Notes: generated by a model from the sequence alone, not told the origin. 14,025 nucleotides of DNA from Oscillospiraceae bacterium (GCA_024404215.1 JAKSQI010000027.1:1-14025); one strand, 5' to 3'; positions 1-8,478 are shown, counted from the first letter of the stretch. Program-made: numbers and translations.

Positions 1-3000
1 TTTACGGTGCCTGGCAGGTAGAATCCCAGGCAACCGAAATTCAGGAAGGCCGCAAGTACCATGACTGCCTGGCCTGCGGCTATCGCCAGTATTTTACCAT
101 TAAAAAGCAAACCCACGCCCATCAGTACGACTGGAGCTGGTCTGCGGATACTATCCTGGCCGGTGCCAACAATCGTTACCACTGGCAGGAATGTCTGGAC
201 ACGGACTGCGCAGCGGTAGCCGGCAAGGGCGTGCCCCAGTTTGGCAGCTGGACCGCCATCTCCTACGCCGGCCCTAATACGGAAGGTGTTGTGTACCGTA
301 CATGCGAAGCCTGCGGCTATCAGCAGGATAAGCAAACGCCCGCCGGCCGCTATCAGCTGCTGGCTTACAACGGCACCACATTGGTCCGCGCCGTGGTCAT
401 TGATCCTTCTCGGGATCCTATAGACATACCCATCCGTGCCAAGGTTCCCGATGGCTATCGGTTCACCGCCTGGGAAAGCCTGTGCACCGGAGATTACACC
501 ATAGAATTTAAGGATCCCGGCAGCCCGGATACCACCATGAAGGTTATCCGTGACCTCCATGCTTCCGAGAAGCGGGATTCCTATGCCCCCATTGTTGTGG
601 AAGCCAAGCTGGAACGGTTGGATAACTACCTTTTGGTAGACTATATGGGCAAAACTTTGAAGGTTTATCCCAATCAGGGCCTTCTAAGGAAGGATACCGG
701 AATAAAAAAGGCCGGCGAGGTAATAGATGCGGCCAAGGGCGATTATGACCTTGCCCTCTTTGTGGATGACTCTCACGAGGATATCTACGGCATGCGCACC
801 CTGACCGTATATTTGAACAATTATAACGGCGGCAGAATTACGCTATACTCCCGGGGGCTGCCCTGCAATCTGGAGGTTGTGTGCGAGGGCACAGTCAACT
901 GTATCAGCAGCGGGGAATACGGCATTTTGGGTAACAACGACGGCGGCTATGTCCGGGTGTCCTCGGAAGACGAATCCTCCCTATATATCTCTGTCTCCGA
1001 TACATGGAATGACCCCACCGGTATCTGCAGCCGTTCCGAAAAAAGCTGGATTGATGAGGAGGTCATTTTGGCCGGCAATGTGGATGTCCACATTACAAGC
1101 ACAGCCACCTACCCCAACAGCCAGGCCTACGGCCTGTACAGCAGCAAGCGTGTATCGGTTCTGGATGAGGCAAGTCTGCAGGTAGACTGTCTGCATACCT
1201 CAAGTCAAGTGACCCGCAAAACAGCAGCTACTGCCATCTACGCCAAACGCCAGGCAGAAATAAACACACAGGGAAGCGTGAACCTGAACACCTATCAGCT
1301 GAAGGACCAAAATGCGCTGGGCATTCCTGTTCAGTCCACCAACTTTTTGATTAACGGCGCCTCCCGGCTCAACTTCATCTATCCGGCCCGCCAGAATAAA
1401 GCTTGGCGCGCGGACCTGGTTATGGATGAAAGCGAATACATTCTCCACGAGTATAAAAAGGAAATGAAAAAGCTGAGCGGCGCAGCCTATAATACCTGTG
1501 TGCTCGAGTTGGAGCCCGGTTACCGGGTGCAGCTGAGCCCCTACTTTAAGGACGATGTCATCCTGCAGCAGCTCACGGACTGGCGTGAGGAAAACGGCGT
1601 GTATATGGTTCCCGCCGGTGAAGAATTCCGCTTCACCCTGACACCTATTACCAGCGAAGCCTATACCATGAAGGGCGAATGCAGTATCAACAATGCCCCT
1701 ATCGACTACATCAGCACCGAGGACGGCGTGACCTATGAATACAGCATTCCGTCCGTCCGGGAAGACAGCTATATCACCCAACATGTCAGCCATTTCTCCG
1801 GCTTTGACAGCAGCCCCTTCCCGGCATCGCAGACCGTGAAAACCGGAACAGAATTCCAGTACTCCTGGACCATCCGTCCGGCAGATGCCACTGCCATGTG
1901 GTGGCAGAAAAAGGTCAGCCCCACCACAGATACCAAGGTCCACCTCCAGCGGCTGGATGCAGAGCTGGGCTGGGTGGAATGCGGAAGCGCAGACCTGACA
2001 GACAGCGGCTCCGCCACTTATCTGGAAAAGACCCCCTTTGCAGAGGGAGATACCACTGTATACCGTCTGGCTCTCCGTTTCAACAATCGTGAGTTTACCA
2101 GCGGCGAATTCAAGGTAACCTGGACGGAAGACCCGACCCTAAGTCGTGTTCCCTCTGTCAACGCCGTGGAAGTATACACCCGTCTGGCCACCAGCCCCCT
2201 ATACCGCGAGCAGGCTGCCTGGCTCCGTTTGGACAGCAAAACACCCCGCCTGGTCTTTGACGGCCGCTACGGCACCTACCGCACAGCAAAAAAGAACGAA
2301 GGTTCCCTGGAGGCAAAGCTTATTTCCATCGCTGTTTTGGATCCGGATACCGGAACTCTGACCCTGAAAGGCGACAGCGTAACCGGGACCATAGACGGCG
2401 TCAAGCGTACCCTTGACTGCTCCGAAATTCTGGGCGCCATCCGTGTCCCGGAGGCAGACAGTGTCCACGGGGCCACCGCTTTGGGTCGACTGAAGCTGGT
2501 TCTTCAAGGGGACACTACCCTATCCATGGATTATAATGAGGCCTTTTGGATGATTAGCACCGCAGGCAACGCCAGCCGCGAAGACACAGAGGCTGCCATT
2601 CTGACTAACCGCTACGGCGACATTCTGATTACCTCTGACGCGCCCGCTTGCCTTAACATCTGGAACCGGGCCGATGAAGAGGGCATCACGCAGAACGGAA
2701 AGTGGTACGGGCGAACCATTTACGGCATTCAAGGCTACGAAACCGTCACCGTATCCGGCAATACGATGGTCAGCATTGACCTGCAGGGCGACTACATTGG
2801 CGGCAACAACAAGGCCCTTACCCGCGTAGGCATCAGCGGCAACTCCATTGTGCTGGAGGATAAGGCAAATCTGTCCATTGATTTGCCTGGTCTGGAGGCT
2901 CGCGGCGGCACTGTCGGCCTGGAAGGCGGCAGCGAGGATATTCTTTTAAAGGGACAGTCCCATCTGAATATCACAGCGGACGGAACCCCCACCAATGTTG

Positions 3001-6000
3001 CAGCGGAAAGCCGTTATTACGGCATCCAGACCGACGGTTGCTTCCGCATGGAAGGCAATTCCTCCCTCTATCTGTCTGTCACCGGCGACTGGGTTACCGG
3101 CATTCAGGCAAATGACGGCATTAGCCTGCAGTCAGAAGGCGCGGCCATTGTAGATGCCTACAACAACGGCCCCTATGGCGGCCACGGCGTAGCACTGCAG
3201 AGCAATGGAGACCTGAACCTGGATAACGGTGGCCGTGTCGTACTTTTCTACGATGTGGAAAACGGCAGCCTTTGGGAAGACTCCGTGCCTGCCCTTCACG
3301 AGGACGACCATGTCTGCTACGAAGAAATCAGCCAGCGCAAGGGCAGCCTGAAAATCCTCTCCGGCAAGGGCGCCGACCTGACCATACACAGCGATGAATC
3401 TGACGAAACGGAAAAGCCCCTAATCAGCGTCAGCCCCCAGGAGAATCTGACGGCTATCCTCCTGTCCGGCTATGAGCTGTCGGTGCGTGCCGGTGATACG
3501 GTCAAGGTTACCATGCCCTCGGATACCGGAATCTATACCTTCCGCGGCTGGGAGGCAGAAGGAACGCTTCCCGCAGACTGGAAAGCTGAGGATAGAAGCG
3601 TATCCTTCACCATGCCTGCAGAAGGACTTGAGCTGAAGCCGATTCTTACCTGCGAGCTTTTCCCCAACCAGCCTTACCTGCTGCAGGAAGACAACAGTGA
3701 AACCGGCCGCCTTTGGTGGTCTGCCGCCCATAACATCAATCAATACTGGCTATTTGCCGTCAAGCTCCAAAAGTGGGTCTATAACTGGTACGACCAGGAA
3801 TGGGGCTGGCAGGATCAGTTTGACCTTTTGGAGGCAGATATGGATTCTTCCGGCAGTGAAACAGCGCCTGTCTGCGGCTGGATTCAGGTATCCCGGTCCG
3901 GCCAGCGGGCTTTGGAAGACGGTGAATACCGTTTGGCCGCTGTCATGAAGGATGGTGACAGCTTCAAAACCTACCCGGGCCAGTCCTTTGAACTGAACTG
4001 GGGTCAAACCTCTGCCTTTACCGCAGCAGCAGGCTGCAGCACGGCAGACACAGCGTCCTACCTGTCCCATGGACGGGGCGATGTCCATGTGGCCCTCGCC
4101 GGTCTGGATATTCCCGCCGGCTACGTAGGGGAGGATTACAGCGTGGATGTCAGCAGTCTTCTCAGGCCTGTGGGCACCGCCTTCCGTTATGAAGCCAGTC
4201 TGCGGGACAGCAGCAGCAGTCTCAGCCAGACCGGCATTGTGGACTTCAGCATAACCGAAGACGGACGGCTCTATCTCTACCGCCGTGCCGCCCATGACGC
4301 CATTCAGGCCTCTGCCGGCACCTGCGTCGTAACGGCCACTGACCTGTTCACAGGAGCAAAAATACACATGTACTTCAGCCTGGGTGAAATCCGCGCCCGC
4401 AGTCAGAAGGATTATGGTCTGTTTGTCGCCGGCACCTGTGTCAACGAATACAACAAGGATGATGTGCTCGGCGACGGCACGGTATCCTACAACCCGCTGA
4501 CCCACACGCTGACCCTAAAGGAGGCCGATTTGAATGGCGCTTATGCCGTTCAGGGTGAGGACTTTGCTGCAGCCTGCGGCATTTACAGCCAGATGGGCGG
4601 CACACTTGTCATCCGGCTGGAGGGCAGTAATACCATTACGGTGACTAACGGCTCCCCCTGCCGTGGTATGAACTACAGCATACGGGGCTTAGATAAGCTG
4701 GGTATCGGTTCCTTCCGAAGCACCCGCTTCAGCACCTCACCCGATTCCATACTCATAGAAGGCAGCGGAACCCTGAACATTCAGGTTCCGGAGAACAACA
4801 GCTGCGGCATCTACGCTACCTCCGTCTACCTGAAGTCCGGTTCCGTATCCATTCACTCGGGCATGACAGGTATCTGCGCCACTTACGGCGCTGTTGAGAA
4901 CAGCGGCGCAAAGCTGCAGGTTATGTCCGCCGCAGCCGGCATAGAGGTTTTGGACGGAGTACCCACCTATGGCATCTCCCTTAACAAGGGTGATGTTACC
5001 ATAGAAGCCGGAAGCTATGCTTTGGCTTCTTACAGCGGTCAAAAAATCTACCTTTGGAACGACCATATCGTTTTGAAAGCCAAGAACCCCGATGGACAGG
5101 TCGCTCTGGGTGAAATTACCAGTGCTGTGGACGGTCTGATTGAACTGCAGAAGACGCTGGGCGGAGACAAGACCCTGTGGAACGGCACCGATTCTCTATC
5201 AGATGCCGTTAGCCTGGAGACGGACTCCTACTTTCCTGTGGCCGTCAACGGCCAGCGCTTCCGCTATAATCAGCGCACCATTGCCTGCGGCAGCGGTTCA
5301 GCCACCTATAAGCCGGATTCCCATACCTTGGTTCTGTCCAATGCCGAAATAACCGACAGCACAGAAGTGACCCCCGGCAATCCTGCAGCCATTTACGTTA
5401 AGGGAAGCACTGCTCTGACCATCCGCTTGGAAGGGGAAAACTCCATCCGTCTGAAGAGCGTGCCTTATCCTAAAGAAAGCTACGGTTTTTACGGCAGCAG
5501 CCTGTCCCTGAGCGGTGACGGCAGTCTTACCATCAGCAAAGCTGTTAAGGGCATCCGGGCAACGGAGCAGCTGACTGTCAGTGGCGGTCACACCTCCATA
5601 GAAGCCACTCAGCAGGCTGTCTACACACCGGAGCTGAAGGTGCGCGGCGGCATTTTGGAAGCCAACAACACCCTCAACGCCTGGCTTGACTTTGGCGTAG
5701 ATCCGTCTGAGGAGCCTGTAGCCATTTATACCGGCAGCTGTGCCGAGGATGCCGAATTCTATAACTACGCTGCGCTGGGCCATCCCGACGCCGATTATAT
5801 CCGTCTGGAGGGAGCCTATCCTGCCGCGGTAAATGGCATTCCCTTCTCTGTCGGTCACCTGACCATTCCCTGCGGGCAAGGTTCCGCTGTCTATGACCCG
5901 GCACTGAACACCATCACCTTGACCAATGCACAGATTACCCAGGGCTGTTCCTTGGTTCAGGGGGGAGACACTCTCTTCACCGGTCTCTATGTGAAGGACC

Positions 6001-6623
6001 ATGCATACCTGCGATTGGTAGGCGACAGCCGAATTGACATCAGCGGAAGTGAAAGTCCGGTTTACGGTGCCGCCGGAGCGGATGAAACGGACTTCGCCTC
6101 TTCCCTGGCAGGAACCGGAAGCGTAGAAATCTACGGAAACGGAAGCCTGACCATGACCGCGCCGGACGGTATCAAGCTGGAAGCATCAGCCTCCAGCCCC
6201 GGCACCCTGGTAATGAGAGCGGGTTGTGTAGCTTCCCAGGCCGGCTCCTATGCCAACCGGCTGGCTCAGCTTGACTATTACGGCGGGTCTTTGACACTGA
6301 TTTCTGCCGTTAAGGATGCTGAAACCTTCCGTATCAGGGATTTGGCACCTTTGAATTCCTATACCCTAAGCTATTCCGCCAATTCGGACGGCAGCCAGGG
6401 TAAAACCGGCACACTGGCCGATATAAGCGGTCAGAGTGTTCCCTATTTGGTTATCACAGGGGCAAATCCCCACTATACCCTAATGGATGTCAGCCGACTC
6501 TTCCGCTATCTGACAGGTCAGCTGGAACTGACCGAAGAAGAGAAACACTTCTACGATTGTGATGGCAGCGGCAAGCTATCCTTAAAGGATGTTTCCAGCA
6601 TGTTTAATTTGGTAAGTCGTTAA
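1..6623 (+). CDS. Giant repetitive surface/secreted protein, 5' end outside window, C-terminal dockerin-like domain
   Basis: The frame is open from the first complete codon (position 3) to TAA at 6621-6623, giving 2206 visible residues. The GTG at 231 is internal, because coding with the same character (two CxxC-type ribbons) precedes it. Domains in order: CxxCG ribbons (66-77 and 303-314); a 'GYRFTAWE' segment resembling Listeria-Bacteroides B-repeats (about 411-620); a beta-helix-like module (630-1460); an Ig-like stretch (about 1800-2130); a second helix-like module (about 2260-3260); another B-repeat-like segment ('TFRGWEAEG', about 3470-3650); a second Ig-like stretch (3655-4005); a cadherin-like stretch (4090-4395); three related modules 'NG...CG.GSA.Y.P..HTL.L..A.I' (4414-6340); and a dockerin-like end (6483-6620). 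The helix modules are full of short 'GIY', 'LTI.LEG.N.I' and 'G.GSL.I' strands typical of right-handed beta-helix adhesins or carbohydrate-binding surface proteins of gut Clostridia. No LPXTG anchor is present, so attachment would be through a cohesin partner. Export is inferred, since the signal peptide lies outside the window. The substrate is unknown. Confidence 0.88.
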   Translation, partial: YGAWQVESQATEIQEGRKYHDCLACGYRQYFTIKKQTHAHQYDWSWSADTILAGANNRYHWQECLDTDCAAVAGKGVPQFGSWTAISYAGPNTEGVVYRTCEACGYQQDKQTPAGRYQLLAYNGTTLVRAVVIDPSRDPIDIPIRAKVPDGYRFTAWESLCTGDYTIEFKDPGSPDTTMKVIRDLHASEKRDSYAPIVVEAKLERLDNYLLVDYMGKTLKVYPNQGLLRKDTGIKKAGEVIDAAKGDYDLALFVDDSHEDIYGMRTLTVYLNNYNGGRITLYSRGLPCNLEVVCEGTVNCISSGEYGILGNNDGGYVRVSSEDESSLYISVSDTWNDPTGICSRSEKSWIDEEVILAGNVDVHITSTATYPNSQAYGLYSSKRVSVLDEASLQVDCLHTSSQVTRKTAATAIYAKRQAEINTQGSVNLNTYQLKDQNALGIPVQSTNFLINGASRLNFIYPARQNKAWRADLVMDESEYILHEYKKEMKKLSGAAYNTCVLELEPGYRVQLSPYFKDDVILQQLTDWREENGVYMVPAGEEFRFTLTPITSEAYTMKGECSINNAPIDYISTEDGVTYEYSIPSVREDSYITQHVSHFSGFDSSPFPASQTVKTGTEFQYSWTIRPADATAMWWQKKVSPTTDTKVHLQRLDAELGWVECGSADLTDSGSATYLEKTPFAEGDTTVYRLALRFNNREFTSGEFKVTWTEDPTLSRVPSVNAVEVYTRLATSPLYREQAAWLRLDSKTPRLVFDGRYGTYRTAKKNEGSLEAKLISIAVLDPDTGTLTLKGDSVTGTIDGVKRTLDCSEILGAIRVPEADSVHGATALGRLKLVLQGDTTLSMDYNEAFWMISTAGNASREDTEAAILTNRYGDILITSDAPACLNIWNRADEEGITQNGKWYGRTIYGIQGYETVTVSGNTMVSIDLQGDYIGGNNKALTRVGISGNSIVLEDKANLSIDLPGLEARGGTVGLEGGSEDILLKGQSHLNITADGTPTNVAAESRYYGIQTDGCFRMEGNSSLYLSVTGDWVTGIQANDGISLQSEGAAIVDAYNNGPYGGHGVALQSNGDLNLDNGGRVVLFYDVENGSLWEDSVPALHEDDHVCYEEISQRKGSLKILSGKGADLTIHSDESDETEKPLISVSPQENLTAILLSGYELSVRAGDTVKVTMPSDTGIYTFRGWEAEGTLPADWKAEDRSVSFTMPAEGLELKPILTCELFPNQPYLLQEDNSETGRLWWSAAHNINQYWLFAVKLQKWVYNWYDQEWGWQDQFDLLEADMDSSGSETAPVCGWIQVSRSGQRALEDGEYRLAAVMKDGDSFKTYPGQSFELNWGQTSAFTAAAGCSTADTASYLSHGRGDVHVALAGLDIPAGYVGEDYSVDVSSLLRPVGTAFRYEASLRDSSSSLSQTGIVDFSITEDGRLYLYRRAAHDAIQASAGTCVVTATDLFTGAKIHMYFSLGEIRARSQKDYGLFVAGTCVNEYNKDDVLGDGTVSYNPLTHTLTLKEADLNGAYAVQGEDFAAACGIYSQMGGTLVIRLEGSNTITVTNGSPCRGMNYSIRGLDKLGIGSFRSTRFSTSPDSILIEGSGTLNIQVPENNSCGIYATSVYLKSGSVSIHSGMTGICATYGAVENSGAKLQVMSAAAGIEVLDGVPTYGISLNKGDVTIEAGSYALASYSGQKIYLWNDHIVLKAKNPDGQVALGEITSAVDGLIELQKTLGGDKTLWNGTDSLSDAVSLETDSYFPVAVNGQRFRYNQRTIACGSGSATYKPDSHTLVLSNAEITDSTEVTPGNPAAIYVKGSTALTIRLEGENSIRLKSVPYPKESYGFYGSSLSLSGDGSLTISKAVKGIRATEQLTVSGGHTSIEATQQAVYTPELKVRGGILEANNTLNAWLDFGVDPSEEPVAIYTGSCAEDAEFYNYAALGHPDADYIRLEGAYPAAVNGIPFSVGHLTIPCGQGSAVYDPALNTITLTNAQITQGCSLVQGGDTLFTGLYVKDHAYLRLVGDSRIDISGSESPVYGAAGADETDFASSLAGTGSVEIYGNGSLTMTAPDGIKLEASASSPGTLVMRAGCVASQAGSYANRLAQLDYYGGSLTLISAVKDAETFRIRDLAPLNSYTLSYSANSDGSQGKTGTLADISGQSVPYLVITGANPHYTLMDVSRLFRYLTGQLELTEEEKHFYDCDGSGKLSLKDVSSMFNLVSR
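4414..6340 (+). repeat. Three tandem degenerate beta-helix modules inside the giant protein
   Basis: Three consecutive segments start near 4414, 5232 and 5817. Each opens with a short 'V.G' strand followed by a Gly-rich turn ('LGDGTVSYNP', 'CGSGSATYKP', 'CGQGSAVYDP'), then '.HTLTL..A.' or its equivalent, a 'GIY/IYV/LYV' strand and 'L.I.LEG.N.I' or similar. The second and third copies share the pattern VNG-x(n)-CGxGSAxY most clearly. The first lacks that cysteine and has an Asn/Asp-rich insertion. The copies are diverged at the protein level and I see no long identical DNA between them, so the duplication is old. Confidence 0.7.
6483..6620 (+). other. Dockerin-like C-terminal domain with one degenerate half
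   Basis: This is part of the giant protein. The second half is a good dockerin calcium loop, DCDGSGKLSLKD (6555-6590), with Asp at positions 1, 3 and 12 and Ser at 5, followed by the helix VSSMFNLV. The first half keeps only the equivalent helix ('LMDVSRLFRYLTG', from about 6480). The loop that should precede it is replaced by 'GANPHYT' and has no Asp ladder. Type I dockerins normally have two loops. The family assignment is from recognised pattern, and cohesin binding is inferred. Confidence 0.75.
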
Positions 6624-6653
6624 CCCTGCAGCCTAATAATACCGACGAACTGC

Positions 6654-6698
6654 AAATGCCCCGTAGAGTTGCATCTCGCGCAACCCTGCGGGGCATTT
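6654..6698 (+). terminator. Terminator hairpin after the giant surface-protein gene
   Basis: A perfect 10-base-pair outer stem, AAATGCCCCG (6654-6663) with CGGGGCATTT (6689-6698), encloses a second small stem, GTTGC (6668-6672) with GCAAC (6680-6684). It begins 31 bases after the stop codon. The downstream tract (TTTCCTTCT) is only moderately T-rich, so termination could be partial. Confidence 0.75.
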
Positions 6699-6729
6699 CC
6701 TTCTATAATCCATTCTTTTGCTCTCACCC

Positions 6730-6765
6730 TTGCGCTCTTATCGTATACATGGTAAAATGTTACCA
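6730..6765 (+). promoter_or_regulatory. Putative promoter of the MATE gene with a dyad operator over the -10 box
   Basis: TTGCGC (6730-6735), 17 bases, then TAAAAT (6753-6758) fits a sigma-A promoter with a good -10 and a weak -35 (3 of 6 matches). The -10 box lies inside an inverted repeat, TGGTAA-AATG-TTACCA (6750-6765), with perfect 6-base arms. A dyad at this place is where a repressor would bind. The regulator is not encoded in the window. This is a reading from the sequence only, and the weak -35 leaves room for doubt. Confidence 0.5.
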
Positions 6766-6791
6766 AAAAGAAAACAGGAGTACAATTTCAT

Positions 6792-8135
6792 ATGAAAGAC
6801 CTTAGAATGACAGAAGGGGCGCCCTGGAAGCACACCCTTCGCTTTGCTATGCCGGTACTGGCCGGCTCCATTCTGCAGCAGCTGTATAACACGGTTGATA
6901 CCATTGTGGTCGGTAACTTTGCCGGCCAGAGCTCTTTGTCTGCCGTTGGCACCACCGGTACCTTCTCCTTCCTCTTTCTGGCAATTGCCCTTGGCTTTTC
7001 TTCCGGCTCGGGAGTTATAGCCGCCCAGCGCTATGGCGCCGGGGACATTGACGGCGTCAGAAAAACGGCCTCCACCGGCATTTTAATGATGCTGGGCATG
7101 GGCCTTATCAGCATGGTTTTAGCCATGGTGTTAGCCCGGCCTGCCTTCGTTCATTTTATCAATGTGCCGGCTGAAATACTGGATAAATCCATGACCTATT
7201 TTCTGGTATTCGCTACCGGCATGATATTCCAGTTTGCCTATAATATTTTCTCGTCTCTGCTCCGGGCAGTCGGTGACAGTGCCGCTACCCTTTACTTTCT
7301 GCTGATTTCTTCCATCATCAATGTGATTATGGACCTGCTCTTTGTGGCCGTGTTCAAATGGGGGGTTGCCGGTGCCGCTGCAGCTACCGTGCTGTCTCAG
7401 GTTGCCGCCGCTGCAGCTGCCTATATTTACATGACCCGCAAGTACCCCGTGTTCCGCTTTAAGCTGAAGGAATACTCCTGGTCCGGGGATATTGCCGGCC
7501 AGACCATAAAAATCGGCTTTCCCATTGCCCTGCAAACCGCAATTGTTTCCATCGGCCTGACCTTTATCCAGCGGGCTGTCAATGGCTTTGGTGAAAACAT
7601 GACCGCCTCCTTCACCGTTGCCATGCGCATTGAAATGTATTTGAATTTGCCCGGCAATGCCTTCCAGACTACACTGGCCACCTACACCGGCCAAAACATC
7701 GGCGCCGGTCGTATGGACCGGGTCCGCAAAGGGCTTTGGCAAACCATCAGCATCTCCATGGGTATTACCCTCCTTGTTTCCCTTTGCATCCGGATTTTCT
7801 CACCCCAGCTGATTCAGATTTTCGGGCTCAGCGAGCAGGCTGCCGATTACTGTATGCGCCATTTAGCTGCCACGGCCTTTGTCAATCTGCTGCTCAATGG
7901 CTATTTCCCTGTTTTCGGTGTATTCCAAGGTTCCAATCACGTGCTGCCCTCGGCCTTGATAGCCTTTGTGGTATTGGCTGTTCGTGTAATTGTAACCTTC
8001 CTTTTCCGCTACAGTCCCATCTTTGGGGTTACCATCATTTGGTGGAACGGTCTGTTCGGTTTTGGCCTTGGCTTCCTGATTACCTGGATTTACTTCTTCA
8101 GCGGCAAGTGGGAAAAGAACGCGGTTATTAAGTAA
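6792..8135 (+). CDS. MATE-family multidrug/toxin efflux transporter
   Basis: A 447-residue polytopic membrane protein, the usual length for MATE proteins with 12 membrane helices in two bundles. The N-terminus carries the family signature 'MPVLAGSILQQLYNTVDTIV' followed by VGNFAG (helix 1, with an Asp inside the membrane segment), and the second half repeats the pattern with 'QTAIVSIGLTFIQRAVNGFG'. Such pumps exchange Na+ or H+ for cationic drugs, dyes or toxic metabolites at the cytoplasmic membrane. The closest bacterial type appears to be the DinF/MepA-like group found in many copies in Clostridia; the substrate cannot be read from the sequence. The ATG at 6792 is preceded by AGGAG (6776-6780) with an 11-base spacer, slightly long; a Met at codon 6 is an alternative start. 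The gene stands alone, with a hairpin on each side. Confidence 0.93.
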   Translation: MKDLRMTEGAPWKHTLRFAMPVLAGSILQQLYNTVDTIVVGNFAGQSSLSAVGTTGTFSFLFLAIALGFSSGSGVIAAQRYGAGDIDGVRKTASTGILMMLGMGLISMVLAMVLARPAFVHFINVPAEILDKSMTYFLVFATGMIFQFAYNIFSSLLRAVGDSAATLYFLLISSIINVIMDLLFVAVFKWGVAGAAAATVLSQVAAAAAAYIYMTRKYPVFRFKLKEYSWSGDIAGQTIKIGFPIALQTAIVSIGLTFIQRAVNGFGENMTASFTVAMRIEMYLNLPGNAFQTTLATYTGQNIGAGRMDRVRKGLWQTISISMGITLLVSLCIRIFSPQLIQIFGLSEQAADYCMRHLAATAFVNLLLNGYFPVFGVFQGSNHVLPSALIAFVVLAVRVIVTFLFRYSPIFGVTIIWWNGLFGFGLGFLITWIYFFSGKWEKNAVIK

Positions 8136-8152
8136 AGCAAGCCAATAAAAAT

Positions 8153-8177
8153 AAGCTTCTGCTTGATGCAGAAGCTT
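8153..8177. terminator. Bidirectional terminator between the MATE gene and the 77-residue gene
   Basis: A perfect 10-base-pair stem AAGCTTCTGC (8153-8162) / GCAGAAGCTT (8168-8177) has loop TTGAT. It sits 17 bases after the MATE stop and 9 bases beyond the stop of the convergent small gene. On the + strand it is followed by GTTTTG. On the - strand the tail reads ATTTTTATT, a better U-tract, so it should serve both genes. Confidence 0.85.
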
Positions 8178-8186
8178 GTTTTGGGT

Positions 8187-8420
8187 TTACCAGCTTTCCA
8201 TGACAGCGATAATTTCCTCTTCATAGTCCCCTTCAAAGTCCTCCATGCGCCCCCAGTTCCGCACATTACTGGCGCAGCCGGGCTCCTCCGGAGGGTATTC
8301 CCAGATGTGGTAGGCCAGACCGCGAACAATAAATTCTATACCGCCGCAATCATCGTTTTCGCTGTAACGATAGTCAATTTCTTTCCTTTTTAAATAATCC
8401 TGAATCCTTTGTAAACGCAT
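8187..8420 (-). CDS. Small acidic protein of unknown function (77 residues)
   Basis: It runs from ATG at 8420 to TAA at 8187-8189. The reading frame stays open upstream to 8660, but the start at 8420 is preferred: AGGTGA lies 7 bases upstream, and a near-consensus promoter sits at 8450-8478, so a longer start would lie before the transcription start. The upstream part also overlaps the divergent ABC gene. The protein has a basic N-terminal helix (MRLQRIQDYLKRKEIDYRYS), a central 'GGIEFIVRGLAYHIWEY' strand pair with Gly, aromatic and Trp residues, then 'NVRNWGR.EDFEGDYEEEI' and a terminal Trp. No signal peptide or membrane segment is seen. I recognise the general pattern from small clostridial proteins that databases sometimes label 'kinase', but there is no room for a kinase fold and no nucleotide-binding motif. 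Function unknown; the gene is convergent with the MATE gene and divergent from the ABC pair. Confidence 0.8.
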   Translation of the reverse strand: MRLQRIQDYLKRKEIDYRYSENDDCGGIEFIVRGLAYHIWEYPPEEPGCASNVRNWGRMEDFEGDYEEEIIAVMESW

Positions 8421-8449
8421 GCTTTTCACCTGCTTTTTTAGTCCTGCAC

Positions 8450-8478
8450 AGTATAACACGCATTGAAGAACTTGTAAA
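8450..8478 (-). promoter_or_regulatory. Sigma-A-like promoter for the 77-residue gene
   Basis: On the - strand TTTACA (8473-8478), 17 bases, then TATACT (8450-8455): five of six matches in each box and ideal spacing. The predicted transcript starts near 8443, about 22 bases upstream of the ATG at 8420, leaving just enough leader for the AGGTGA site. Confidence 0.72.

Noticed and set aside
231..423. GTG at 231 as the start of the giant protein
   Set aside because: The same frame is open to the window edge and encodes the same type of cysteine ribbon upstream, so 231 is internal.
1200..6002. Long open frames on the - strand inside the giant gene (for example 1200-1943, 3750-4505, 5298-6002)
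   Set aside because: They are Gly/Ala/Val-rich frames opposite a GC-rich coding strand, lack ribosome binding sites and resemble no family; the + strand protein is clearly the real product.
6704..6709. TATAAT as the -10 of the MATE promoter
   Set aside because: No -35-like hexamer lies 16-18 bases upstream; it falls directly behind the terminator stem, and the downstream candidate at 6730-6758 fits better.
6624..6791. Riboswitch upstream of the MATE gene
   Set aside because: The predicted transcript leader is under 35 bases and shows no known aptamer; the upstream hairpin is the terminator of the preceding gene.
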